Assembly (NCBI GenBank): GCA_902778375.1
Contig: CACYXJ010000003.1
Span: 1-64,000 of the forward strand
Length of the DNA: 64,000 bases
Direction of reading: 5' to 3'
From: an uncultured Erysipelotrichaceae bacterium
GTDB taxonomy: Bacteria; Bacillota_I; Bacilli_A; Erysipelotrichales; Erysipelotrichaceae
Under the pieces are notes generated by a model. The model was not told the DNA's origin. It saw only the letters and a list, made by a program, of their open reading frames with translations, and made no database searches. The position numbers and the translations under genes were made by a program. The first letter of the stretch is position 1, and every line of letters begins with the position of its first letter. Positions 47,264-55,106 of the stretch are shown here, piece after piece.

Positions 47264-48406
47264 TTATTCACCGATGGCGAATCCGACGGCTGCGAGAAGC
47301 ACATACAGCACACCGCAGATCATAAACTGTGAATTAAGTGATGATGTAAACAGGGAGAGTAAGGTTCCGGCATAAGGAGCGATAAAGGCGCCAAGGCCCT
47401 GGAAGACGAGAATCACGGTCGTGCCGGATGCACCGAACGAAGCGAATTTGGTGGAGACTCTTTCCTGCAGAAACGGTACAAAGGCAAGATAGCCGAAGCC
47501 AAGCAGGAACGCGGCAGCCATCATCGGCAAAGCAGTGCCGGATACGTAGGCAAGGATGAAACCGGCGGTGCAGATCAGGTAGAAGACCGGCAGACTGAGA
47601 CGCTTCAGGATGTTTTTCATTTTGCCGTAAACGAAGCCGGCAAGCAGAGAACCGGCAGAAATGCACATGACAAGCAGGGAACCGATGGAAGAACCGCCGA
47701 TTTCCTTCAGAGCCGCAAGACTTGAGCACTTGACGACGAAGACAGTTGCCAGCGCTACCGAAACAAATGTCAGAAGACCAAGAGCAATCAGTCTGAACCA
47801 TTCCGAACCGCTGTGCGTTTCATTGCCGCCGGTGGTGTTTGTGCGGATGGATCCGACATGAGGAATAAAGAACAGGACGGCGAGGAAGACCAGGAAACCA
47901 AACAGGTAAACGAGGAAGGACGCATGCCAGCTGATGGCCAGCAGACGGCCGCCGATAAACGCGGTGACCAGGGAGGCCAGACCGCCGGCACTGCCCTGCA
48001 GACCGATCATGGAAGAACGCTCGTCACCGGTAAAGAAGAAGATGATCAGGATCAGCATCGCCGAAGTAATCAGACCGCAGCCGAAGCCGAAGACACCTCT
48101 GGCCAGCAGAATCAGCCAGATATTATTCAGGATCACCGGAACGGTGCCGAAGATACCGGCAATCAGAGAACCGAGCAGAACGATTTTTTTATATCCGATA
48201 GCGGAAGCGATTCTGGATGAACACAGAACCGCCAGCATGGAAAACAGGGAAGGAATCGTTGTGACCAGTTCGATTAGTGAAAGAGGAATTTCCGGCATAT
48301 CCGCAGCCATGGCAGGAATGTTGCCGGCAATCGCATTGAGGGAAGCAGTCACAAAGCAGCAGGACAGGATCGCGAGTTTCAGCACCAGGTTGTTTTTCAT
48401 ATTCAT
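47264..48406 (-). CDS. MFS family transporter
   Basis: 380 residues, twelve membrane helices. The helix 2-3 loop SAIGYKKIVLLGS and the GFGCGLITS segment fit major facilitator exporters or sugar/drug transporters. GGAAGG precedes the ATG. Substrate unknown. Confidence 0.9.
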   Translation of the reverse strand: MNMKNNLVLKLAILSCCFVTASLNAIAGNIPAMAADMPEIPLSLIELVTTIPSLFSMLAVLCSSRIASAIGYKKIVLLGSLIAGIFGTVPVILNNIWLILLARGVFGFGCGLITSAMLILIIFFFTGDERSSMIGLQGSAGGLASLVTAFIGGRLLAISWHASFLVYLFGFLVFLAVLFFIPHVGSIRTNTTGGNETHSGSEWFRLIALGLLTFVSVALATVFVVKCSSLAALKEIGGSSIGSLLVMCISAGSLLAGFVYGKMKNILKRLSLPVFYLICTAGFILAYVSGTALPMMAAAFLLGFGYLAFVPFLQERVSTKFASFGASGTTVILVFQGLGAFIAPYAGTLLSLFTSSLNSQFMICGVLYVLLAAVGFAIGE

Positions 48407-48507
48407 ACCTTCCTTACAGGCAAAGTATAAAAGGGATTCAATGATATTTGAAATATTAATAAAGTATATTGATGTATTTATAAAACGAATACATATAGAA
48501 AAAGAGA

Positions 48508-48552
48508 AAACGGATCCCTGAAGACCGGTTCAGCCATGCAAGAGATCCGTTT
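48508..48552 (-). terminator. Terminator of the tetR remnant
   Basis: 9-bp stem AAACGGATC/GATCCGTTT with an inner CTGAA/TTCAG hairpin; on the reverse strand it is followed by TTTTCTCTTTTT. Confidence 0.65.
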
Positions 48553-48580
48553 CAACTGTCAGACAATGTCTGGAAATCAT

Positions 48581-48840
48581 TCATTGAAAAGGAGTCGTGC
48601 TGAGAAAGAAACCGGAAATATCTTCCGGTGAATACTCCGGGTGATTCATCCACCAGCGCACCGTCTCCGCGAAGTCACATACCATATGGTTCAGCAGGTA
48701 ATCTTTCGGAATATCCGTTTTTTTCTCTTCTCCAGTTCCCCGGCGAAGATCCTGGCGAGATATTCCTTGTAGTACTGCATGAACATTTCACCGCTTTCAC
48801 AGGACAGGATCCGGCTGATATAACGGCTGCTGTCCTTCAG
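48581..48840 (-). pseudogene. TetR regulator remnant, C-terminal half only, frameshifted
   Basis: Reverse strand from the junction at 48840: LKDSSRYISRILSCESGEM..., typical of the TetR ligand domain, runs into a stop after an A7 run (about 48724). The next frame then continues with KDYLLNHMVCDFAETVRWWM and ends at 48581. One A missing from an A8 run explains it. The DNA-binding half is absent; it has been cut at 48835-48846, where an ATPase remnant begins on the other strand. Confidence 0.65.
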
Positions 48841-48845
48841 CTGAA

Positions 48846-49466
48846 GCCTTGGAAAAACTGCGGAACGAAGGCAAGGCATCGATCCTCATCGCAAATGAAG
48901 ATTCCGTCATCGGCGTGATCGCTTTGTCTGATACGGTCCGGCCGGAGGCAGCGGATGTTGTAAATCGTCTTTCCGGCATGAATGCAAAATCCGTTCTTCT
49001 CACCGGTGATAACCGGAAGGCAGCTGACTTCCTGGCCGGCAAGGTTGGTATCACGGATATCCACGCCGATCTTCTCCCCGAACAGAAAGTTGAGAGTATC
49101 AATCTGCTGAAACAGTCCGGTACTGTCTGCATGATCGGTGACGGTGTCAATGATGCCCCGGCTCTGAAAACCGCTGATGTCGGTGTGGCGATGGGAGCCA
49201 TGAGCAGCGATATCGCTGTGGAAGCGGCAGATATTGCCTTGATGAGCGATGATATTTCCCGGCTGCCGTATCTGAAATGGCTTTCCAACACGACGGTAAA
49301 GACTATTAAAACAGCAATCACATTATCCATGATCATCAACTTTGTGGCAGTTACTCTGTCAGTCATTGGCAAACTGACTCCGACAACCGGAGCATTGGTC
49401 CACAATGCCGGTTCCTGCTTCGTTGTGCTGCTTGCCGCACTGCTGTATGACAGGAAATACGAATGA
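48846..49466 (+). pseudogene. Heavy-metal P-type ATPase remnant, C-terminal third
   Basis: About 206 codons. HAD hinge and phosphatase motifs LLTGDN and IGDGVNDAPAL, and the last two membrane helices (TIKTAITLSMIINFVAV and SCFVVLLAALLYD) of CadA/ZntA-like metal exporters. Missing are the metal-binding domain, the first membrane helices with CPC, the DKTGT phosphorylation site and the nucleotide-binding part. No start codon with a ribosome site. The 5' end coincides with the end of the tetR remnant. Confidence 0.85.
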
Positions 49467-49487
49467 ATTCTGGCGAAGAAACACAGC

Positions 49488-49513
49488 GCCTCTGCTGAAC
49501 AGAGGCGTTTTTG
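49488..49513 (+). terminator. Terminator of the ATPase remnant
   Basis: 8-bp stem CGCCTCTG/CAGAGGCG, 5-nt loop, five T. Confidence 0.88.
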
Positions 49514-49559
49514 TTATTCCATCCTTAAACTGAATGTGAAACAGCAGATGTAATGAAAA

Positions 49560-49587
49560 GTGCTGACAGCATTTCTGCCGTCAGCAC
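49560..49587 (-). terminator. Terminator of proBA
   Basis: GTGCTGAC/GTCAGCAC stem, 12-nt loop, TTTTCAT on the reverse strand. Confidence 0.75.
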
Positions 49588-49618
49588 AGCGGTTTCAGGA
49601 ATCAATACAGTTTCAGCG

Positions 49619-50860
49619 TTATCTGATTTCACCGTTTCCTTCCAGATAATATGCATATGTAGTCAGTTCGTTCAGACCCATCGGACCTCTGGCATGGAGT
49701 TTCTGGGTGCTGATGCCGATTTCCGCACCCATACCGAATTCGCCTCCGTCTGTGAACCGTGTTGAAGCGTTGTGGTATACACAGGCACTGTCCACGCCGT
49801 TGAAGAAGGCGAGGACGTTTTCAGCGTTTTCGGTCACGATACAGTCACTGTGGTGTGTGCCGAAAGTCTCGATATGAGCGATGGCTTCGCTGACGTCCTT
49901 TACGATTTTGATGTTCATCTCAAAATCATTGTATTCCGTCGCATAATTCGTATCATCTGCCGGCAGGATGTCTTTCAGGATAGTCCTGCTTTGTTCGTCA
50001 CCGTGTATGATGACGTTCTTTTCCTTCAGGGAAGATGCGCAAATGGGCAGGAACTGTTCTGAGATCTTTTCGTGAACGAGCAGTGTTTCCATCGCGTTGC
50101 ATACGCTCGGTCTGGAACATTTTGCGTTGAATACGATTCTGTCCGCCATCTGCAGATCGGCGCTTTCATCCACAAACGTGTGACAGATACCGGCTCCGGT
50201 TTCGATGACAGGTACCTTTGCCTGGCGGACAACAGCGTTGATCAGACGGCTGCTTCCTCTGGGAATCAGAAGATCCACATACTCCCGGCATTCCATCAGG
50301 GCATTTGTTTCTTCCCGGTCCGGGTTTTCCAGCAGAACAAGTGCATTCTCGTCGAGATGGTATTTCCCCATGGCCTTATGCATTTCTTCCGTAATGGCAA
50401 GACAGGAATGCAGGGATTCCTTCCCGCCCTTGAGGATGCAGGCATTGCCTGCTTTGAGGCACAGTGCCGCACAGTCGGCTGTAACATTGGGACGGGATTC
50501 GAAGATGATGCCGATCACGCCCATCGGTACAGTTTTCTTTACCAATCTGACTCCGGATCTGATTGTCTTTTTTTCGAGAACGCGGCCAAGCGGATCTGCC
50601 ATGGCAGCAATTTCACGCACTCCCTGTGCCATAGCGGCGATTCTTTCCGGTGTCAGTCTGAGACGGTCAAGGAATGCGTCAGTTCTGCCTTCAGCTCTGG
50701 CTGCAGCGATATCCTGATCGTTGGCGGTGAGGATGGATTCCTGTCCGTTCAGGAGATTGTCCGCGAATTCATTCAGAATAGAACTGCGCACTTCGTTATC
50801 CAGCAGGCGGACAGAGCGGGACGCGGTTTTCGCCAGTGCGGCGAGTTCGATCGTTTTCAT
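49619..50860 (-). CDS. proA: Glutamate-5-semialdehyde dehydrogenase
   Basis: 413 residues. Reduces glutamyl-5-phosphate to the semialdehyde in proline synthesis. Conserved segments MGVIGIIFESRPNVT, LKGGKES, RGSSRLI, and the catalytic cysteine in NAKCSRPSVCN. Overlaps proB by 4 nt; GGAGG is 6 nt before the ATG. proC is not in the window. Confidence 0.96.
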   Translation of the reverse strand: MKTIELAALAKTASRSVRLLDNEVRSSILNEFADNLLNGQESILTANDQDIAAARAEGRTDAFLDRLRLTPERIAAMAQGVREIAAMADPLGRVLEKKTIRSGVRLVKKTVPMGVIGIIFESRPNVTADCAALCLKAGNACILKGGKESLHSCLAITEEMHKAMGKYHLDENALVLLENPDREETNALMECREYVDLLIPRGSSRLINAVVRQAKVPVIETGAGICHTFVDESADLQMADRIVFNAKCSRPSVCNAMETLLVHEKISEQFLPICASSLKEKNVIIHGDEQSRTILKDILPADDTNYATEYNDFEMNIKIVKDVSEAIAHIETFGTHHSDCIVTENAENVLAFFNGVDSACVYHNASTRFTDGGEFGMGAEIGISTQKLHARGPMGLNELTTYAYYLEGNGEIR

Positions 50861-51630
50861 TGTTTTCCTCCGGCCACGAACAGTGTGCCTTTTGCGCTGT
50901 TTTCCATAATGCTGTAAAGGATTGCGGGATTTTTTCCCGATGCCAGGAATGTATTGATGCCATTGGCACCGGCGATTTCCGCGGCATGCAGCTTGGTGAT
51001 CATGCCGCCTGTCCCGTGTTCTGATTTGGATTCGGTCGCGGTGATATTCAGTTTGGAAACATCCCTGACCAAAGGAATCAGCTGTGCATCGGGATCAACG
51101 GAAGGATCTTTGTCATATAATCCGTCGATGTCGGAAAGGATGATCAGCAGGTCGGCTTTGACGAAACCTGCCACTACTGCGGAAAGGGTATCGTTGTCGC
51201 CGTATACGATTTCTTCCGTTGCGACAGAGTCATTTTCGTTCACAATGGGAATAGCATGCCTTTTCAGCAAAGCTTCGAATGTGGCGATGACGTTTTTCCG
51301 GCCTTTTGTATCTTCCGTAATGCCTTTTGTCAGGAGAATCTGGCCGCTCAGACATCCGTAGCTGAGCAGGAACCGGTCATAGATGGACATGAGTTCACAT
51401 TGTCCGATGGCAGCGGCAGCCTGTCGGCCGGCCATGCTTTTCGGCCGTTTTCTGAGACCCATTTTGTTGGTTCCGACACCGATGGCACCGGATGTGACCA
51501 GTACGATCTCGTAATTCTCATTTTTCAGATCCGCTATGACCCTGCACAGGGCGTCAATGCGGCGCAGATCAGGAGCCCCGTTTTTATGACATACAGTTGA
51601 TGTTCCTACTTTGATTACGATTCGTTCCAT
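50857..51630 (-). CDS. proB: Glutamate 5-kinase, without PUA domain
   Basis: 257 residues from ATG 51630 (GAAGG upstream). Amino acid kinase fold: IVIKVGTS, TSGAIGVG, NENDSV, and LSDIDGLYDKDP. First step of proline synthesis. Shorter than the E. coli enzyme (about 367) because the C-terminal PUA domain is missing, as in several Firmicutes. The frame extends to 51765 but that part is not protein-like. Confidence 0.95.
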   Translation of the reverse strand: MERIVIKVGTSTVCHKNGAPDLRRIDALCRVIADLKNENYEIVLVTSGAIGVGTNKMGLRKRPKSMAGRQAAAAIGQCELMSIYDRFLLSYGCLSGQILLTKGITEDTKGRKNVIATFEALLKRHAIPIVNENDSVATEEIVYGDNDTLSAVVAGFVKADLLIILSDIDGLYDKDPSVDPDAQLIPLVRDVSKLNITATESKSEHGTGGMITKLHAAEIAGANGINTFLASGKNPAILYSIMENSAKGTLFVAGGKQ

Positions 51631-51945
51631 AGTATTTACCTTCGTGTGGCTATTATGCCATAAAAGAAATGAAAACTGTATCATTTTCGATGAAAACATT
51701 TTCAGAACAAGCCTTTGCGAGACTGTTTTGATGCGGAAAGAATCCGCAACAAGGCTATTCCTCAAGCGGGGGGGGTGAAACAGGTTCCTCAGAATTATGG
51801 ATATATGGATATATGTTTATATGATAAATGGCTGATGTGCCGTTCGTTGCTATTATGAGGTAAGTATCACGGAACAGGAAATACAAGAAAAAAGACTGAA
51901 GTTTTCTGCAAATAGAAAAAACCGCCTTTTCAGGCGGTTATCAAG
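51631..51945. other. Non-coding stretch between proB and tRNA-Val
   Basis: No convincing gene. Contains a hairpin TGCGGA/TCCGCA (51732-51748), a run of eight G (51768-51775) and a short tandem ATGGATAT repeat (51797-51812). It may hold the proB promoter on the reverse strand; no clear T-box or other riboswitch was recognised. Confidence 0.5.
51920..51939 (-). terminator. Terminator after tRNA-Val
   Basis: AACCGCC/GGCGGTT stem with TGAAAA-type loop and T-tract on the reverse strand. Confidence 0.8.
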
Positions 51946-52018
51946 TGAGCGCTAAGGGACTCGAACCCATGACCCCTTCCACGTCAAGGAAGTGCTCTCC
52001 CAGCTGAGCTAAGCACTC
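51946..52018 (-). tRNA. tRNA-Val (GAC anticodon)
   Basis: Reverse-strand cloverleaf: acceptor GAGTGCT/AGCGCTC with one T-G wobble, D arm AGCTCAGCTGGGAGAGC, anticodon stem CTTCC/GGAAG with loop TTGACGT, T arm GGTTCGAGTCC. Anticodon GAC. The 3' CCA is not encoded, unlike the tRNA-Lys. Confidence 0.95.
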
Positions 52019-52091
52019 ATATTGGATGCTTAATAAGAATAGCACGGCATGAAATAAAAATAAAGCAGAAAATTACTGTATCAAAATAAAC

Positions 52092-52120
52092 CTGCAAAGT
52101 CCCGCCTTTTATCGTACAAT
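52092..52120 (+). promoter_or_regulatory. Promoter implying a leaderless mRNA
   Basis: CTGCAA, 17-bp spacer, TACAAT ending 8 nt before the ATG at 52129; no Shine-Dalgarno sequence in the gap. Confidence 0.5.
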
Positions 52121-52128
52121 TTATATAA

Positions 52129-52725
52129 ATGAAAGTACTGCTGGTTTATGCACATACAGCCGGGGGTTCCCTGCTGGCCGATTCGATGGATTACCTGGGA
52201 AAGTTTTTTGCTGAAAAGGGAATCAAAACGGATTATTTAAGAATTGAAAACAGCCAGCTGAAAGGCTGTGTAGCCTGCGGGAAATGCTGGCGGGCAGGAA
52301 AATGTATCTTTGATGACGAGGTCAATAAAGCAATCACCTTGATGCAGGACTGCGACGCACTGCTGGTCGGAAGCGAGGTGCTGTATGGAAAACCGGGTGA
52401 TCAGACGGTGCGCTTTCTGGAACGGCTGTTTCATGCCGGCACAGAGGTTCTTGCGAGAAAACCGGCAAGTGCGCTTCTGACGAGCCGGCGCAGAACCGGT
52501 TCTTCCGCGTTTCTGGAAATCTGCGATTTCTTCTCGAAGGCAAATATGCCGGTCGCTGCTGTCCATACAGGTCATGTGATTCATGCTGAAGAAGGTAGTC
52601 ATACAGTGCTTTCGGCAATTGTTTCCCAGCTTGTCTGGCTGATGCGATGCGTTGACGCGGGAAAGAAGGACAATGTGGATTTCAGCGACGGAGCACCGAA
52701 ACGGATCCTCGATCATGTCCGTTAA
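52129..52725 (+). CDS. Flavodoxin-fold NAD(P)H oxidoreductase with Cys cluster
   Basis: 198 residues. Begins directly with strand 1 (MKVLLVYAHT), then KGCVACGKCWRAGKC, a Cx2Cx2Cx5C pattern as in iron-sulfur flavoproteins, and GSEVLYGKPG for FMN phosphate. It should carry FMN and possibly a 4Fe-4S cluster, acting as a reductase. The start cannot be moved without breaking strand 1, and no ribosome site precedes it. malQ starts 22 nt downstream. Confidence 0.85.
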   Translation: MKVLLVYAHTAGGSLLADSMDYLGKFFAEKGIKTDYLRIENSQLKGCVACGKCWRAGKCIFDDEVNKAITLMQDCDALLVGSEVLYGKPGDQTVRFLERLFHAGTEVLARKPASALLTSRRRTGSSAFLEICDFFSKANMPVAAVHTGHVIHAEEGSHTVLSAIVSQLVWLMRCVDAGKKDNVDFSDGAPKRILDHVR

Positions 52726-52747
52726 TATATAATAAGGAGTTTGAATT

Positions 52748-54241
52748 ATGAAACGTAGTGCAGGTATTCTGTTACCGATCACATCACTGCCGTCCCCATA
52801 CGGTATCGGGACGATGGGAAAGAGCGCCCGGGATTTTGTGGATTTTCTTGTTGCCGCGAAGCAGACCTACTGGCAGATTCTGCCGATCGGTCCGACCGGT
52901 TACGGAGATTCGCCGTATGCATCCTTTTCCTCATATGCCGGCAATCCCTACATGATCGATCTTGACGATCTGGCTGAACAGGGACTGCTGAAAAAGAGCG
53001 AATACAAGAATCTGTACTGGGGAAGCAATCCCGGATACGTGGATTATGAAGCCGTCTACAACAGCCGCTTCACGGTTCTGCGTAAAGCCGCCAGACGTCT
53101 GATCAAAAAACGTCACAGCGAACTGATGGCATTTATTGAAAAAGAAGAAAAGTGGCTGCAGGATTATGCTCTTTATATGGCAATCAAAGACAGTCTGGGC
53201 GGAATCGCACTTGAGGAATGGCCCAAACCGCTGCGCACCCGTGAGGAATCGGAAGTCTGGTTTGAAAGAGAAAGACTGCATGATGATGTGCTGTTCTACG
53301 AGGCAGTGCAGTTCATGTTCTTCGACCAGTGGGCACGGATGAAGAAGTATGCCAATGACAACGGTATTCTGATTATCGGCGATCTGCCGATCTATGCGGC
53401 AAAGGACAGTGCCGATGTCTGGGCTTCGGCTGATCAGTTCCAGCTGAACCGTCAAGGCCGGCCGAAAGAAGTGGCCGGTGTTCCGCCGGATGCTTTCTCC
53501 GAGGACGGACAGCTGTGGGGCAATCCGCTCTATGACTGGAATAAGATGAAAAAGGACAATTACAGCTGGTGGTTCAGCCGTATTTCCCAGCAGCTGCGTT
53601 TCTATGATGTTCTGCGGATCGATCATTTCCGCGGCTTCGAATCCTATTTTGCCATTCCGGCAGGTGACACGACCGCCAAAAACGGCAGATGGAAAAAAGG
53701 CCCCGGTGCGGGTCTGTTCAAGGCAATCGAGAACATTCTCGGCAAACAGGAAATCATTGCCGAAGATCTCGGCGTGCTGACACCGGCTGTCTACAAGATG
53801 CTGGCGGATACGGGATATCCGGGAATGAAGGTCCTGCAGTTTGCCTTTGACGGCAGAACAGACAATGAATATCTGCCGCACAACCATGTGAAAAACAGTG
53901 TTGTCTATGTCGGCACACATGACAACGATACCGTTCTCGGCTGGATCAACAGCGCTGACCCGGCTGTCCGTGATCAGGCAAAGGAATATCTGCATCTCGA
54001 TAAGGCAGAAGGATATAACTGGGGCTTTATCCGGGCTGCATACATGAGCACTGCCGACGTGGCAATCATCACAATGCAGGATCTGCTCGGCATCGGCAGC
54101 GAAGGCCGTATCAACACACCTTCCACTCTCGGTTTCAACTGGCAGTGGCGCTACAGCAAAAAGACATATGACAAACGTCTGGCCAAGAAGATCGCAAAGA
54201 TGACGGAATGCTACGATCGTGTGCCTGCGGCGGATGAATGA
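52748..54241 (+). CDS. malQ: 4-alpha-glucanotransferase
   Basis: 497 residues, GH77 amylomaltase. Motifs: LLPITSLPSPYGIGT, PTGYGDSPY, LRIDHFRGF (nucleophile Asp), IAEDLG (acid/base Glu), GTHDNDT. Transfers glucan chains in malto-oligosaccharide use. AAGGAG precedes the ATG. The membrane-protein gene starts 20 nt after its stop. Confidence 0.96.
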   Translation: MKRSAGILLPITSLPSPYGIGTMGKSARDFVDFLVAAKQTYWQILPIGPTGYGDSPYASFSSYAGNPYMIDLDDLAEQGLLKKSEYKNLYWGSNPGYVDYEAVYNSRFTVLRKAARRLIKKRHSELMAFIEKEEKWLQDYALYMAIKDSLGGIALEEWPKPLRTREESEVWFERERLHDDVLFYEAVQFMFFDQWARMKKYANDNGILIIGDLPIYAAKDSADVWASADQFQLNRQGRPKEVAGVPPDAFSEDGQLWGNPLYDWNKMKKDNYSWWFSRISQQLRFYDVLRIDHFRGFESYFAIPAGDTTAKNGRWKKGPGAGLFKAIENILGKQEIIAEDLGVLTPAVYKMLADTGYPGMKVLQFAFDGRTDNEYLPHNHVKNSVVYVGTHDNDTVLGWINSADPAVRDQAKEYLHLDKAEGYNWGFIRAAYMSTADVAIITMQDLLGIGSEGRINTPSTLGFNWQWRYSKKTYDKRLAKKIAKMTECYDRVPAADE

Positions 54242-54261
54242 TCCCGATTGGAGAATAGGAT

Positions 54262-54642
54262 ATGGAGAAGAAACCCTGGAACAGCTGGACACAGATTTCC
54301 CTGGCCATGACAGTCGTATTTGCCTGTGCCGGTATCTGGTGGCTTGTCTCGGAAGGAATGAACGCAGTTTCCATGGCAATGTTCGTCCTTGCCCTGCATT
54401 CATTGCTGGTTACGCTGATGTATTATAAATGGCCGCAGTTTGCGGACAATGTTTCGAACATGACGCAGTTTGTCAATCACAGCAGACTGACTCTGATCTG
54501 GATCGGCTTTCTGGTCAGCGACACATTTCGGGAAACACTGAACAGCGATATTATCTATAAGGTTCTGGTGATTGTCGCCATCGCTGCTTTCGGGTACATG
54601 AGCATCCGTTCCCTGATGGCATTTCTCAGGGATATACGCTGA
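54262..54642 (+). CDS. Small membrane protein, unknown function
   Basis: 126 residues with four likely membrane helices (about 10-30, 35-55, 72-90, 98-118). GGAG and AGGA precede the ATG. Follows malQ in the same operon; no domain recognised. A strong terminator follows. Confidence 0.75.
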   Translation: MEKKPWNSWTQISLAMTVVFACAGIWWLVSEGMNAVSMAMFVLALHSLLVTLMYYKWPQFADNVSNMTQFVNHSRLTLIWIGFLVSDTFRETLNSDIIYKVLVIVAIAAFGYMSIRSLMAFLRDIR

Positions 54643-54674
54643 AAAACAGCCGTAAACAGTACGAAAATGAGATG

Positions 54675-54707
54675 AAAAGGCTTACATCAAAAAAGCCTTT
54701 TCTTTTT
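54675..54707 (+). terminator. Terminator of the malQ operon
   Basis: 9-bp stem AAAAGGCTT/AAGCCTTTT, loop of 9 nt, then CTTTTT. Confidence 0.85.
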
Positions 54708-54730
54708 ATGAAAAAATAATAAAAAAGCTA

Positions 54731-54759
54731 TTGCAAAGGGGTTTTCAGGGTGCTATATT
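54731..54759 (+). promoter_or_regulatory. Promoter of the tandem-hairpin RNA
   Basis: TTGCAA (54731-54736), 17-bp spacer, TATATT (54754-54759), preceded by an A-rich tract (54710-54728) that could act as an UP element. Confidence 0.75.
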
Positions 54760-54780
54760 TCTACAGACGGAAGGAAAAAA

Positions 54781-55025
54781 CGCTGGAGAATAAAGGCTCT
54801 GGCGAGTATATACAACCGTAAATTGGTCGGTGCACGCCGACCAAGCGAAATACAGCAGCAAATTGACCGCTGCACGGCGGTCAAGCGAAATATAAAAACA
54901 AATCGGTGCAATCACCGAGCGATATATAACAACAAATCGGTGACAATCACCGAGTGATATATAACAGCAAATCGGTGACAATCACCGAGTGATATATAAC
55001 AGCAAATCGATGGCTCGGCCATCGA
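54781..55025 (+). repeat. Tandem array of inverted repeats with similar linkers
   Basis: Seven inverted repeats; the last six have starts 40, 40, 34, 35 and 35 nt apart. Units 5 and 6 are identical, indicating recent duplication, whereas the outer units have diverged in the stems by paired changes. Confidence 0.88.
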
Positions 55026-55042
55026 GCGAAATATAACGATTC

Positions 55043-55064
55043 CGGAACTGAGGTTCCGTTTTTA
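55043..55064 (+). terminator. Terminator of the tandem-hairpin RNA
   Basis: CGGAAC/GTTCCG stem, TGAG tetraloop, then TTTTTAT. Confidence 0.87.
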
Positions 55065-55077
55065 TATGCCTGAAGAA

Positions 55078-55106
55078 AAAAGATCCGGTTTCTGGCCGGA
55101 TCTTTT
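55078..55106 (-). terminator. Terminator of the 2-hydroxyacid dehydrogenase gene
   Basis: AAAGATCCGG/CCGGATCTTT stem with a 7-nt loop and a T-tract on the reverse strand. Confidence 0.8.

Larger units (their letters stand above)
54766..55064 (+). ncRNA. Structured RNA made of seven tandem hairpins
   Basis: From the expected start near 54766 to the terminator. Hairpin stems: 54781-54804 (8 bp with two G-U), 54823-54844 (8 bp), 54863-54884 (8 bp), 54903-54918 (6 bp), 54937-54953 (6 bp), 54972-54988 (6 bp), 55007-55025 (8 bp). Starts are 34-42 nt apart. Stem sequences change (TTGGTCGG, TTGACCGC, TCGGTG, TCGATGGC) while pairing is kept; units 2 and 3 share loop TGCACG, units 5 and 6 share ACAAT. 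Linkers resemble GCGAAATATAACAGCAAA. Ends with an intrinsic terminator. No known RNA family recognised. Confidence 0.8.

Noticed and set aside
51768-51775. Run of eight G as a phase-variation tract
   Set aside because: Lies outside any gene and away from a recognisable promoter spacer; could be chance or a sequencing issue.
52931-54403. 490-residue reverse ORF
   Set aside because: Antisense to malQ, which has complete GH77 motifs.
54745-54981. 78-residue reverse ORF inside the tandem-hairpin array
   Set aside because: Repeats itself (CYISLGDC, VIYRSVIAP, CFYISLDRR) only because the DNA is repetitive; no ribosome site and antisense to a well-marked RNA unit.
54781-55025. CRISPR array
   Set aside because: No constant repeat with unrelated spacers; the varying part is the paired stem itself, and no cas gene is in the window.
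54731-55064. Antitoxin RNA of a type III toxin-antitoxin pair (ToxI-like)
   Set aside because: Tandem repeats of similar length and a terminator fit, but no ToxN-like gene follows on the same strand; the neighbour is a reverse-strand dehydrogenase.
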